Of a DNA stretch of 64,000 nucleotides, positions 10,412 to 21,904 are shown in pieces. Source of the stretch: Dimorphilus gyrociliatus. Taxonomy: Eukaryota; Annelida; Polychaeta; Dinophilidae. Position 1 is the stretch's first letter; every line of letters begins with the position of its first letter. The position numbers were made by a program, and so were the translations under genes. Where the stretch lies: assembly GCA_904063045.1 (NCBI GenBank), contig CAJFCJ010000006.1:4790408-4854407 (forward strand). The letters run 5' to 3'. The notes beneath the pieces were generated by a model, which was given only the letters and a program-made list of their open reading frames with translations, was not told the origin of the DNA and ran no database searches.

Positions 10412-11604
10412 TAATATATATAGATAAAAAGGTAAATATGTATATATGTAGGATGTCTGTGTGTATGGGTATATATATAAATATGGATTTATATGGACAT
10501 GTATGGATACACAAGTGTTATGTGGCTTATACGTATTATAGGCCTATTGTTTAAAACTACTCAATCAAGATTAAAGTATGTAGACGAGCTCAACTTGACA
10601 AAAATATGAATTAGCCTTGTACGAAACTCTTAAAATTGAATAAAAGTCGAAATGAATGTAAATAGGGAATTGTGTGTTTTTGTAGGTATTTTACTTATTT
10701 AATTAATAAAATACATACCTGTATTCTATTTACTGAAGCAGCAAGATGTTTTTTCCATTTTGTTGGCCAATTTCTAAATAGTTCATGATTTTCAACAAAA
10801 GATAATTTTTCTTGGTATTCTTGACTGATTATTTTCCCCACAGAGCGATTATATAAGTCTTTGTGTATGACTATAACTGAAGTTATTGTATCAGCTACAA
10901 TAGACGCCGTTCTTACACAGTCATCATTTATTAAGGCTAATTCTCCAAAACTTTGTCCTTCCTCTACAAGTGCCAATTAAAAGAGCTTATATCGATTCTT
11001 AAAACTTAATAGTAAGGACTTACTGAATGTTGTTACCGTATTACCGATTTTCGATCTATCAATAACAATGTTACAAGTTGGTCCGGGATTAATAGCGGTT
11101 GAGAAATCGATTAAAGCTGAATCGTCTCCTAAATCTTTAATTACAACCGAAACGCTCCCTCTCAGTATAATGTAGAACCTTTTTTTTATTGTTGTAATAA
11201 TAATAGAGATAATCCAATTTAAAACAAAAATCATACGATATTAAAGATAAAAAAGCCGTAAGTATAGACCCTTTTACGATAAATGAATTATTCAATTTAT
11301 ATATTCTCTCTTTTGTTAAATAGTAACTTTATAAGATAAAAAAGAGAGATAAATAAATAAAGAAGAAAACAATATGTACTTACGAATCTCCCTTCTCTTG
11401 TTGGCCAATAATTAGTCCATTTTTTGGATATTCTTTATAATGACAATGCTTCAGTAGGTCAATTAAACTATCCAATTTTAATTTTTCAAATAATTTCGAA
11501 CGTTTTTGGAACCAGGCGCTGAATTTTTCCAATTCTTTTGGCAGTCTACCCTTCGGTGGTTGTGAGAGGACGTTAACAACTTGGTCGAAAGTTACCTGAC
11601 TCAT
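8609..11604 (-). CDS. Cyclic-nucleotide-binding-domain protein with two CNB folds
   Basis: Exons 11604-11384, 11178-11024, 10963-10719 and 9529-8609 give 513 aa in frame. The first CNB domain reads [20 protein letters not shown], then [20 protein letters not shown], the phosphate-binding-cassette region with Glu present and an Arg-Thr-Ala ending. This resembles EPAC/PKA-type domains. After a helical spacer a second CNB fold starts at [20 protein letters not shown]. That one carries a long insertion, has a degenerate cassette ([17 protein letters not shown]) and may not bind nucleotide. No GEF, kinase or channel domain follows; the C-terminal tail is basic. This fits the CNBD1/CNBD2 class, whose roles include sperm function in mammals. 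The third intron is about 1.2 kb, unusually long here, and holds a nested gene. Confidence 0.75.
9738..10205 (-). CDS. Unidentified small basic protein nested in an intron
   Basis: A single-exon 155-aa frame on the same strand as its host, inside the 9530-10718 intron. I prefer the ATG at 10205, preceded by a run of A, over the in-frame ATG at 10229. The N-terminal third is folded-looking ([20 protein letters not shown]). Then come a basic cluster RRRRSRKN that could be a nuclear localisation signal and a Ser/Asn/Thr-rich disordered half. Two I-K-x-E motifs (IKRE, IKQE near the C-terminus) match the SUMOylation consensus. I do not recognise the family. It could also be a cassette exon of the host, but it has its own start and stop. 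Confidence 0.5.
   Translation of the reverse strand: MKIIFPEDFTEKDILKSFREFSNGKVYLKNLKCSELYQKRSRIPYALRRRRSRKNVLQNDHKREKSTANVSVQTDLNTVISTRSVSANSSPLPNCFTTEIIDIKREEENLIPQISLNVSTDVTSSDVLSNSTNVVMNISQNSDYITTNWIKQEED
10310..10420. repeat. (TA)n microsatellite with TACAGTATA interruption
   Basis: A long TA dinucleotide tract in the host intron, upstream of the nested gene. ORFs called across it in both strands are repeat artefacts. Confidence 0.95.
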
Positions 11605-11775
11605 TCTTTCAGACTTACTGAATTATAAGCTCTGTACTTTATAAAGTAAACATAATAATATGTATAGTGACTATCAACCAATCGAACGTTTGCTGTATGA
11701 ATGAGCTAAGCCGATCACAAAAGATCGAGAGAAAAATTAAACGATTCTTGTGTTATGTATATTCGATTCACGTAA

Positions 11776-12086
11776 CTAGTTAATAATGGACATTAAAGTT
11801 TTTGTTCCCAATTTTCCACATATTCCAGGTAACGTCATACGGTGCTGTTTCGATCTCTTTATTTCAATGATCAAAAATACCGCAATACTCAGGCCGGCAA
11901 TTTGAAAAAGAATCAATCCGAGCGTTAATAATCCTATAATTCGTTTGTAATATTTTATAGCTTGAGTGAGATTTGATGAACAGCCGCTGGCGAAGACTGT
12001 CCTGCTCGCTATCGTGATCTGTATAATAGACGATAAAGAGGAGGAAAAAGTTTAGATTTAGGGTTCAATGCTATACTGTATATATA

Positions 12087-12149
<63 letters not shown>

Positions 12150-12954
12150 TGTATACTGTATATATTCGATGAATAGGAGGAATGAATTATAATACTAAGA
12201 AAGGTTATTGGAAGGTGAAAAAGGACGTACAGATTTTTCGAGCACGTTCGCTCCGCAACGTCGATTTGATGACAACCGTTTACAACACGAAGCTGGAACG
12301 GCACATTTATCAATGGATGGGTTATCAACGTGACATTTATAATAGATATTATCATTCCAGTCTTTTGGTCCGTGTATACCGCAACACTTAAAAGTTGATT
12401 GTACCCAGTCAACTAAATCTTTCAGATCATCATCTTCTCTGTAGCGTTGTATTGTCTCTGATCCTATATAATCTTCGACCAATCGTCTAATAAAATTACC
12501 CCTTATTAAAAGGGATATGAATACCACGCATTGAAAAAACAACAGAAAAGTAACGATTATTGCGAATATTCTTAAAAGATTGACATTCAACCGTAATGAT
12601 CCTATACATCCAATAAAAGATATACAGATAACTAGAAAACTGATTAGGATAAGTAAGAAAGATATATCAAATAATTCCGTCTTTATATCCCAGAAATCCG
12701 GTTTGTAAATTGACTTAAGCCTGTAAGCCCATATACCAATCGAAAGTGTCAAACAAGAGAACACCTAAAATATACAAACAGAATAATATTACATAATACC
12801 AATTTGCCTTTTCCAATAGGATAAAAAATATCGTTAACAAAGGACTCATTCCACTTACTAATATCAGGAAATTAATCGTATAAAAAAAGTACTTTAAACA
12901 TCGATTAACTCCTGATTTCCTGTTTCTATCGCAATTCGATTTCTCATTATCCAT
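11776..12954 (-). CDS. Tetraspanin
   Basis: Four-pass membrane protein of 290 aa from exons 12954-12859, 12764-12231 and 12018-11776. The first helix is interrupted by a phase-0 intron after CLKYFFYTINFLIL and continues VFSCLTLSIGIWAY. Helices 2 and 3 follow. The large extracellular loop carries the family CCG motif (FKCCGIHGPKDW), a CC pair (PASCCKRL) and a distal GC (ASGCSSN), so disulphide cysteines are complete. Helix 4 ends in a short basic tail. The intron at 12019-12230 holds a (TA)n tract. Paralogue identity cannot be fixed from sequence alone. Confidence 0.92.
12078..12160. repeat. (TA)n microsatellite with TACTGTATA units
   Basis: TA dinucleotide tract in the last tetraspanin intron, ending in a doubled ATACTGTATACTGTATA. 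Confidence 0.95.
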
Positions 12955-13298
12955 TAGAAACTGCTAAACAATACTTGTATAAAGTTATTAATGTTCCATT
13001 AGGCCTATGATAAGGAGTGAATATGTTTATAATTTTTAAAAATTTAAAAGGGTAATTTAATAAGTAAAGAGAATAATAAAGCTTATATACAAGCAAGCAT
13101 GCAACTGCAAATTGCTTAAAAATATACATATTGTATGTTATTTCTTATATTATAATCATATTCATATCTATTTAAGAATGTATGAAAAGAATATGTATGA
13201 TTTATTTAAGTAATTATTAAAAACAAATGCAGTATATTGAAAAAATAATAAAGAAAAGGTTAAGTAGGGATGAGGATAAGTAATTCTTGTCTTTTATT

Positions 13299-14898
13299 TC
13301 ATAGAAAATCACGTTGAGTTGCGTATTTTGACCATTCATCTGATGGTTTTATAGGAGGTCTAACCCAATATAAGGGAATACAGCCTCCAAAGTCATTTGC
13401 AGCATCATCAGAATCATCAGTATCCTCCTCTCCATTTTTCATTTTGTCTTTATCGCATAGATATCGATCCCACTTTTGTCTTATTTCAACCAGACGTTCA
13501 ACAGATTTCTTTCCTTCTGCATGATACCAAAACTCGTCAGTTTCTCTTCCGAATAGCCATAATCTTAAATTCTTTTGATAGTTTCTATCACCCGCCTTTT
13601 CATTCAACATAACTTGTAGCATATTCTGTTCGTTATTATATTCTCCTAATTTTTCATTTATAATTTCTTGTAAACATTTCAGGTTGGAATCAAATGAAGA
13701 ATCAAAAACCTGCAATCCTTTAAAATACTTATGGATAAGAAAACACAAGAGAAAGATAATTTATAGGTACATACTCTTTTCTATCTCTTTTCTCTCGCGT
13801 ATTTTCTTTAATTCTTCTAGTTTTGCTAGTAATAATTGTGTCCTTTTCGAATCGGCTATTTTCTTTCGTACATCCCTTAATGTATCGTCAGCAGTTTTTC
13901 TTAAATCATCATCCTATTTATATCAATATTTGAAAGTAGATTTGCATAATTATATAATTTATTCATTAAATAATGCAACTGTTTTTACCCTCTTTCTCTC
14001 TAATTCTTTCTCGCTAAACGAAGATATCCATTTATCTATCTTTATTTCTTTACGTTTTTTATAAAGTTCTTCGTTAATTCTCTCTTGTTTTTTCTCCTCT
14101 TTTCTCTTCTTTATTCTAATCTGTGAAAGGAAGACAAGCAAACAAAAATTCTAGAGACCTGCCTCTCTCATTTGTTAGCAAAAACAACAAAAACAAGTGA
14201 CAACTTACTCGTTTAGATTGACGTCCTCTTAACTGACTTTTAATATGATCTCTTAAAGTTTCTTTTGTTAAAATATTTTGTAAATATTCTAAACGTTTCT
14301 GAAAAAATTTTACTTTTAATTATACTTTCTATTTCCTCAAGTTATAAATAGAACCTACTTTGCATTCAGCTCCTTTTCTCGCTAAATCTTGATCAACTGT
14401 CTGAGAATGTTCTATTTTCATTTGATATCCTTTAAGCTCCTGTAAATTCTCCAGGGCATCAGTCAACATATTACGATATTCGGATATCTAGGATTTTAAC
14501 AAATGATAAGGCTGCATTAATTGAAATAGAAACGAGGTTAATATTTATATATTTATATAAACAGTGTATACCGTCAATGTTTCATTTTCTGTTGGTATAG
14601 CCGGGGGCAATAATTCTAAGTTTCTAGTCCAATTACTGACCCATAATTCATCTTGTAAATGTATATCTTTGCTTATGCGCTGCTGTTTTAAATCTTCCCT
14701 TATCGCTTCTGCTTCTCTAAGCAGTTCGATTGATTTATTCTGAAAGTTGTTTCTTTGGTGCTGTGGAGGTCGGGGTTGATGAGGAATTGATGAATTGGGG
14801 AAGAAGTTTGATCGAAATCGATTTTCTACCATTGGTTGTGCCCATTGCATATTAGGGGGTCGGTTAAATTGATGAGGAGGAGGATGATTCGGATACAT
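13299..14898 (-). CDS. PDCD7: PDCD7 / U11-U12 snRNP 59K protein
   Basis: Exons 14898-14572, 14487-14359, 14298-14209, 14120-13989, 13913-13775 and 13717-13299 give 411 aa. I start at MYPNHPPPHQF, giving a Pro/Asn/Gln-rich N-terminus typical of the family, rather than at the upstream in-frame ATG at 14940. The middle is a long Lys/Glu/Arg coiled coil (KKRKEEKKQERINEELYKKR). The C-terminus has the diagnostic block VEIRQKWDRYL and then IPLYWVRPPIKPSDEWSKY, matching the WDxxL...IPxxWVxP end of PDCD7. PDCD7 bridges U11 and U12 particles in the minor spliceosome (family knowledge), so this genome probably keeps U12-type introns, although no AT-AC or ATATCCTT donor is evident in this window. Confidence 0.85.
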
Positions 14899-15115
14899 AC
14901 TGAGCGATAAATGAGCGAAGCGTCTAATATAACTTATCAAGCACCAATAAATTGTTGATCAATCGCATAGTTATTCCTGAACTACCATTTTATAATGTAA
15001 TTTAATTTAATAAGAAAATTTCTACCCGATTAAGCAATAGGTAACTAGAATAGAATAATTATCAGAGCTACATCGGCATTACTAGAATCCAGAAGTAGTT
15101 GCAATAACTATTCAA

Positions 15116-15286
15116 ATGGATTTTGTGTTAATATTATTAACGTTCTTAAAAATTTATGCTATCCCTCACTCAGGTCAAAATATAGGTAATTATCCTGTAA
15201 CAATCCTACAATCATTTCCCCTTAATCGTAAATGTTTGATATTAGTCTTGGAGAATTCCAATTCCCCAAACCGTCATGATAATTAG
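15116..15286 (+). CDS. Candidate small secreted peptide, 56 aa
   Basis: The open frame begins MDFVLILLTFLKIYAIPHSG, a good signal-peptide shape with hydrophobic core and small residues at the expected cleavage zone. About 35 further residues with one cysteine follow to a TAG at 15284. A 60-nt phase-compatible intron (gtaatt to gatattag) could remove 20 codons without changing the frame. It is not recognised as a known neuropeptide and has no dibasic sites. Coding status rests only on the ORF shape. Confidence 0.3.
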   Translation: MDFVLILLTFLKIYAIPHSGQNIGNYPVTILQSFPLNRKCLILVLENSNSPNRHDN

Positions 15287-15833
15287 ATTGCGCCTTCAAA
15301 TGTATAAAATTTACCCATTAACTTTCATTGCTTGCTGATAGGGAGCATTCGACATTTTAAAGTATTTGATTGACAAGCTCTACGTTTTTCTAGTAAATAA
15401 CTTAAGAGTGTATTGCAAATGGAAAATCTTAGATTTATCCTCTTAAAAAGAGACATTGCTGAGAAGTAATTGTTTACTTTATCCAATATAGAAATTTAAT
15501 AGGTGAATTTTATATTTAAATCGATCTATATGAAAAGAGATTGTTATTATAAAATAAGATTGTTTTAGTAATAAAAAAAAACAACAAATGATACAAAAAC
15601 AAAAACAAATAAGCTAGAAAGAGTAAATAAATTAAGGAATGCAAGTGGCGGAGTTGAGTGAGGGAGGATGGGGAAGGGAGTGTGAGAGGGGAATAAGAGG
15701 GCAAGGGGAAATCAGGCACGAAGACATTTAAAAAAGAAATTAAATTAGAACAATAGTTAAAAATTTTGTTTCGGAATACGTTGAAAATAATCAGCCGGTG
15801 GTCATAAGATTACAAACTTGAAAACAGAGTCGA

Positions 15834-15985
15834 AGAGAGAGAGAGAGAGGAAGAGAGAGAGGGAGAGTGAGGAGAAAGGTTGGAAAAAAGCAGCCAAAAT
15901 ACTTTTCACTGAGTCAATAACTTTAGTCTAACTCGACAGTTAAAAAGAATATCATATAAAAGGCACCATACGTAGTTCAGTGTTT
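15834..15985 (+). promoter_or_regulatory. Orphan promoter-like block: GA tract, TATA box, Inr-like TTCAGT
   Basis: GAGAGA repeats (about 15834-15880) precede TATAAAAG at 15955-15962 and GTTCAGTGT near 15975-15983. The TATA to TCAGT distance, about 24 nt, is a little short of the ideal. No plus-strand coding gene follows before the 3' end of NAA60, so any transcript would be non-coding or antisense to NAA60. Confidence 0.3.
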
Positions 15986-16142
15986 TCTTTGATTTTTTGC
16001 AGAACACACTGAAAAAGCTAAAAACGAATTCAGTAGCAAAGAGTTAAAGAGAAATTTTCTTTTTTTTTGAATGTTTGTTTTTTAAAAAAAAAAGTAAAAG
16101 AAAACCTTAATAACTTCAAGTGTAGTAACTTTTATATAAAAG

Positions 16143-17065
16143 TTATATTGAAAAAGGATATACAAAGGAGTAGTCGGGTCTTCCTCCATTGACATACAAA
16201 GCGTAGCAATATCCGTCATAATTTTGCCCATTTATTGTATAATAATATGGCAAGAACTTATGCAGGCGAAAATTTCTCTTCTCGTAGAATTTTATGGCGC
16301 TGAAATTGGTGGTTAAAACATGCAGATAAATAACCTTGCAGTTGCTACGCTCTGGTGTAGTAACTTGACCAACAAGTGAATTTAAGAGTAATGATGCTGC
16401 AAAAGAAATCATATCGTAGAGTTAATTATCTCAAATTACCTCCACTCTATATCCAATACCTATCTTATATATCATTACCAAAGTAATAAGTTAATAAACT
16501 ATCAAGGGTACAACGTAAAATAAGCCTGTAATTACTCGTATAAACTTCAAAGTATATTACCTATTCCGTGTCCTCTTAATTCCCGAATTACCCCTAAGCT
16601 TAATATGTAGGCAACATCAGTACGATTGTTAAATTGCCAAGAGAGAATCTTTGAATCCTGTAAAGAAGGAATATTTGCGATAGATATAGAAAAATTCTTT
16701 TATACCAGTAAAGAAGTTTAATAGGCCTACTTCTTTACTACATTTGTGCTTCGGCTTGACTTCTGATACAATAAAGCCAATGATACTTCCACAGTAAGTT
16801 GCTGCTAGAGAATGAAATCTAGGATCTCCAGTAATATCTTTATACCAACTATCGGGATATCTGAAAATCAATATGGTTAGTGATTATGTAAATTTATTCA
16901 TAATAAGCGAAACCTAATTGGAAACCAATCTGCACATAGAACTTTTAGGACGGGAACATCTGAGGGAGTTAACAATCTAAATTGTATACATCTAGTCCAA
17001 TCTGACGGCATCTCCATTATCGACTTTTTAACATTGCTAAATGAATGTCCATTGTTTTTGTCCAT
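16143..17065 (-). CDS. NAA60: N-alpha-acetyltransferase 60 (NAA60/HAT4)
   Basis: GNAT acetyltransferase that modifies N-termini of membrane proteins on the cytosolic Golgi face, and histones in some reports (family knowledge). Exons 17065-16914, 16860-16731, 16657-16561 and 16396-16143 give 210 aa. Diagnostic blocks are YPDSWYKDIT, AYILSLGVIRELRGHGI (acetyl-CoA binding loop) and VIYLHVLTTNFSAIKFYEKR, then YYYTINGQNYDG. Human NAA60 continues with amphipathic helices that bind the Golgi membrane; here the frame stops soon after LYVNGGRP, so that tail is short or lies in an unseen exon. The gene is head to head with the HERC gene. Confidence 0.93.
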
Positions 17066-18235
17066 ACATTAAGCTATATATTCCTGATTATTTCCAAAAT
17101 ATAGTAGTAACGACCAGAATTATCAGCTTTAGGAGCAATGATTTTCTCCAATTTTAATTTATTTACATATAGCCCATATTTGATTATATATTGCAACAAA
17201 ATATACAAGCAATTAGCAGAGTACTGAAGAGAAATTTTAAAAAATCAGTTTCAGAAATGACATTGTTATACTTCCGGTCTAATGCAGAATACCGATATTA
17301 CTAAGTTTCAGCTGCAATAATCGTTAACCCTTTGTTTACATCTCTACGATAGATTAAAAATGTTTTAATGCCATTTAAAAAAAAAATTCTCATCTTTTAA
17401 TATTTATTTTATTAAAGGAGGCCTCTTTTTAAGGAGAATTTTAAACTCTCTTTAGATAGAAAGTAGCATATTCTTACTATAATTATGTCTTTCGATAAAT
17501 TATCATTGATTTATCATAAAATTATGTTTTAACATGCTAAAAATATTTGAAATTCTTGATAAAAACACACAAATTTAGAAAAAACACGAAATTGCTGAAA
17601 ATTTTATGGTAAATTTTATGGTAATTCTATCCGCTGCCAACTGGTTTTTAGCTATATCCCTAATGGAAACCTGGTATAAATATTGTTTGTCCTAAAAAGT
17701 GACAGTTTGTATAACGTCGCCTAATTTTTCGCTTAGCAAAAAGGAAGATAGTACTGTGTTGTTCTCCTTTCAAAGAAATTATTGTTTTAGATTCTGCTTC
17801 TATTTTACAGCGAATATTGCCTCTTTAAGGTAGACATCTGAATGTCTTTCATTGTTTTCTTTTTAATGACATCGCTATAAACGCTATGCAATATTTCTTT
17901 CTATTTACTTTTATTTCTTCTTTCACTCTTTGCGTCAATTCATATTTCAGTTTATTAACAGGTTCATTTGTTAATTTATAATTTTGTTTACGTTCATTAA
18001 AATTGATGTAAACCATGAAAAGAATTTATGACACTTCTGAAGAAATATCAGCTATTCTATTTAAAAGACTAAGAAGGTTAATAACAATTTTCACTCTATA
18101 ATTTGAGAACAATAACAATTGTAACAATTCTATTTATTAGCCTTCATGCTGTTATAACCATGTATCATTATTCATTGCATTTTTAATGATCAGCAAAGTG
18201 TTATAAAGATATTAAAAACTGTTCACAGATCAACA
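17066..18235. other. Divergent intergenic region, NAA60 (-) and HERC (+)
   Basis: About 1.17 kb, AT-rich. It must contain both promoters. A possible extra HERC first exon lies at 18015-18076: ATG with good context, ending in AG before gttaat, phase 2. It would join after ttcacag at 18227 and add about 20 residues in frame before MFGWGD. Nothing else is recognisable. Confidence 0.5.
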
Positions 18236-21200
18236 ATGTTTGGCTGGGGAGATAACTCAAAGGGACAATTAGGATTAGTAGTACCATCTCGCAATGTAAA
18301 GAAACCAACAGAAGTACCTTTCAGTAGAGATTTGGAAATATCACAAATTGCTTGTGGAGATAAATTTACTTTAATTTTAACGAAAGGAGGTGTAATTTAC
18401 TCGCTTGGCGATAATTCATCTTATCAACTTGGGCAAGATCGAGTGTCAGCTTCACCTCAAGTCTTAGCCGCCCTCGAAACTCAAACTGTTACAAATATTC
18501 AGTGCGGATTGCGTCATAGTATTGCTCTTACTCGTGAAAATGAGTTATTCGCATGGGGATGTAATATTAAGAAACAATTAGCTCAAAACAGTATTAATAA
18601 AACCCATGTTCCAAAGTAAGTTTGTATAAAAAATGCCCTCCTAACATTTTTCCTACTTTCATTTTTATATCATCTATTTTTAGGCTTGTAAAATTTCCCT
18701 CTAATGCTAAAATAGTTCAAATTGCGTGCGGTGGATTCCATACTGCTATCGTTACTGATATTGGGGAAGTTTTTGTTTTTGGCGATAATAGCGAAGGACA
18801 GCTGGGAATAGGAAATCAACAAGTAACAGTTCCAACTATTTTGCCTACGTTGCCAGGTTTACCGGTTAAACAATTAGCTTGCGGCCAAGCCCATACTTTT
18901 GTATTAACGATATCTGGTGCTCTATTTGGTTTCGGACGAAATTCCTACGGACAATTGGGATTAGGTAATGAAACCAATCACCTGTATCCTACTCAATGTA
19001 AAAACTTAAGAGACCATAAAATTGTTTATGTTACTTGCGGGGGAGATCATACTGCTGCAGTTGCCACTGATGGAGGTCTTTTCACATGGGGTCTAAATGA
19101 CTGCGGACAATTGGGGCACAGTTCAAAGGCAAATCAGAGTCTTCCCATCAAATGCGTTGAGTTAATGGGCGCGACTGTTATTCAAGTAGCATGCGGTGAT
19201 AAGCATACAACCGTATATATTAAAAATACTAATAAAATACTTGCCTTTGGTAGAGGGACAGAAGGGCAGTTATGTTCCAATTTAGATTTTAGTAGACATC
19301 CTGTTGAGATCGAATTTGACAATCGATTCCATAAAATTTTCTCTGGAGGTTGCCAAAATTTCTTGCTTGCAAATGACCAACCACTTGAAGATATGAGAGC
19401 TGAGGAGAGCGTTTTGCTACTCTTAGACAATAATAGACTGGATCAGTTGAAAAGTTACAAAATAGATGACGACGTTCCTACTTCATTTTTAGAAGAAACA
19501 AAGAGAGCGTTTGGCTCTTTATCAACCTACAATTCTTCATTTTTGAAAGGAGGTGGGATGCACTTCAACTGCTCCTCCAAGAATAATGGACTTGACCTAG
19601 ATGCTTGTTCCGATTTTTGGGCAGGTATCAACGACCTCCAGAATCAGAAACTTAAACAGATCATAGATTCATCAATATCCTGCAATCTTATTCCTGTGAT
19701 AAAATCTTTAAACAATCCACCAGACGTTGAAACACTTAGAATATATTTAATTTTACCAACTTCCCATCTATTTTCAAAGACTAGCAAAACAACTTCTGTT
19801 CAAGTTGCGTACGGAACGGCTCTAACTAATTTAAAGCCAATTCCATATAAAATAGTTGATAAATGGTGGACAGCGTTAGCGACTAGACACTTTAATAAAA
19901 TTATCGTAGCTTTTAAGAGTAGCGTTGTCTCCCTTCTACAGGCACGTAACAATGACGACGTCTTAGTTTGTTTAAAAACGCTTGCGAAAGCTTATAATAT
20001 CAATTTATCAACTCATAAAGTGCCTTATGAAAAATTTTATATTTCGGAAGTAACTAACATGGTTGACATAAAGAGAGACTATATTAGTTGGATTAGAATG
20101 CCAATAAACGGAACCGAAAAAGTGTTCTCTTTATGCAATTACCCTTTTGTGTTTAATCCCGAAGCCAAGTGGACATTATTAAGGCTAGACACTCAAATTC
20201 AAATGATGAGGATCATGGAAGAAATTCAACGTCGAAATCTTTTTCAACCGCCAGGCTTTCGTTCCGATAATCCTTATTTTTTTTTAGAGGTTCGCAGAGA
20301 TCATATAATTGAAGATACGTTAAACAGACTGGCCTCGTGCGCTCATGAGTGTAAAAAGCCTCTTAAGGTAAAATTTAGCGGGGAAGAAGCCATTGACGAA
20401 GGAGGAGTTCAAAAAGAATTTTTTCAATTAATCATTAGTGAACTTCTGGTCTCAACCTACGGTATGTTTTCGGTAAATGACCATTCAAGACTACTCTGGT
20501 TCTCCGATTTGACTTTCGAACAAAAACATATGTTTTCATTAATAGGCATGATTTGTGGGTTGGCAATTTACAATTCAAGAATCATTGATGTTCCTTTCCC
20601 ATTAGCTTTATATAAAAAGCTTTTAGGGAAACCCGTCAACTTGGATGATTTCAAAGAGTTAGATCCTGCTATAGGAAACAGCTTAGAGCAATTATTAGAC
20701 TATGAAGATGGGGACCTTGCTGAGGTTTTCTATCTCAATTGGGCCGTAAATAGAGAAGAATGGGGTGAAATGAAAACAATTCCTCTATGTCCAAACGGAG
20801 AAAATATACCAGTCACTCAAGAGAATAAAAAGGCCTACGTTGAGGCTTATACAAATTACATCTTTAACGATAGTGTAAAGGAGCAATATAATGCTTTCGC
20901 CGAGGGATTCAAAAGGGTCGCCGGAGGACGTGTTCTGGAATTGTTTGAAGCCGAAGAACTTCGTGCCGGCGTTTCCGGGAACGAAAATTACGATTGGGAA
21001 ATCCTAGAAAATACAACACAGTATAAAGGTGTTTTTTGGGCAAATCATCCAACAATACAGCTATTTTGGAAAGTTTTTCGAAGTCTATCGGAGGAGGAAA
21101 AGAAAGCATTTCTTAAATTTCTCACTGGTTCGGATCGTATACCAATACACGGAATGGATAAATTAAAAATATCCATAAAGCCTAGCATAGGAGATGAAAG

Positions 21201-21324
21201 TCATTTACCAGTTGCTCATACTTGTTTTGACGAATTAGACTTGCCACTCTATCAAGATGAGAATACCATGAGAAAAAAATTAACAACAGCCATAGCCAGC
21301 AACGAAGGTTTTGGTCTTATGTGA
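18236..21324 (+). CDS. HERC4: HERC3/HERC4-type E3 ubiquitin ligase (RCC1 repeats + HECT)
   Basis: Exons 18236-18615 and 18684-21324 encode 1006 aa, the size of small HERC proteins. RCC1-like repeats fill the first ~370 residues: WGDNSKGQLGL, FGRNSYGQLGLG and WGLNDCGQLGH, with CGxxHT motifs. A long helical linker leads to a C-terminal HECT domain with FSGEEAIDEGGVQKEFF, LAIYNSRIIDVPFP and the catalytic thioester cysteine in LPVAHTCFDELDLP. The start at MFGWGDNSKGQLG matches the human MLCWGNxSxGQLG start. An alternative upstream exon at 18015 is possible. HERC4 versus HERC3 assignment is by general resemblance. Confidence 0.93.
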
Positions 21325-21454
21325 TATTGAACAAATAATAGATAAGAACTTTTTCTTGAATAATTTATACACACAAAGATAAATGAATAAATTATCAGCC
21401 TATCCAAAAACAAAAAAAAATAAACGATACAAAGAGAGAGAGAGGGAGGGAGGG

Positions 21455-21500
<46 letters not shown>

Positions 21501-21904
21501 AGAGAGAGAGGAGTAGCAAGGCAATAAAATAATTAATATAGGTACATTTTTCAAGTTAGAGGAAGAGTTAATTTTGTAAGTTTTTTGTATTATAAATGTC
21601 AATGAATGGAATTAAAAAATAAAATTAAATTTTTTCTTATAGGAAAAAAATATAAAATAAAAAAAAAAGCACTTTTAAGAATGATAGCAACTACGAACAA
21701 TTCGTATACGGATATCAATAGGTATGTCAATCATGATAGATTATACAATGTGGTCGACAATTAGAAAGTATTAGGTATGATCTAAACTGGTTACCTTTGC
21801 TAAGCGTTTTCTTTCAAAAAAATTCTTACATAAAAGAACCCACTCTCCAACAAACAAAATAATTAAATGTTTTTTTAATGCGTTTAAATGTTCATTTTTT
21901 CCTT
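21325..21904. other. 3' flank of HERC and DLG genes with GA and TA microsatellites
   Basis: Convergent 3' ends. A (GA)n/(GGGA)n tract at about 21436-21456 runs into (TA)n to about 21498 and then GAGAGAGAGAG. AATAAA-type sequence at about 21385-21392 could serve HERC polyadenylation. No exon is seen. Confidence 0.7.

Larger units (their letters stand above)
14899..16142. other. Intergenic stretch between PDCD7 and NAA60
   Basis: 1.2 kb without a recognisable conserved gene. It contains a 56-codon secreted-peptide candidate at 15116-15286, a GA-rich tract near 15834-15880 and a TATA-like element at 15955, each listed separately. Confidence 0.6.

Noticed and set aside
10260-10554. ORFs of Tyr/Ile runs on both strands
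   Set aside because: Translations of a (TA)n microsatellite.
19182-19430. Minus-strand ORF inside the HERC gene
   Set aside because: Shadow of the RCC1/linker coding frame; no domain and no splice context.
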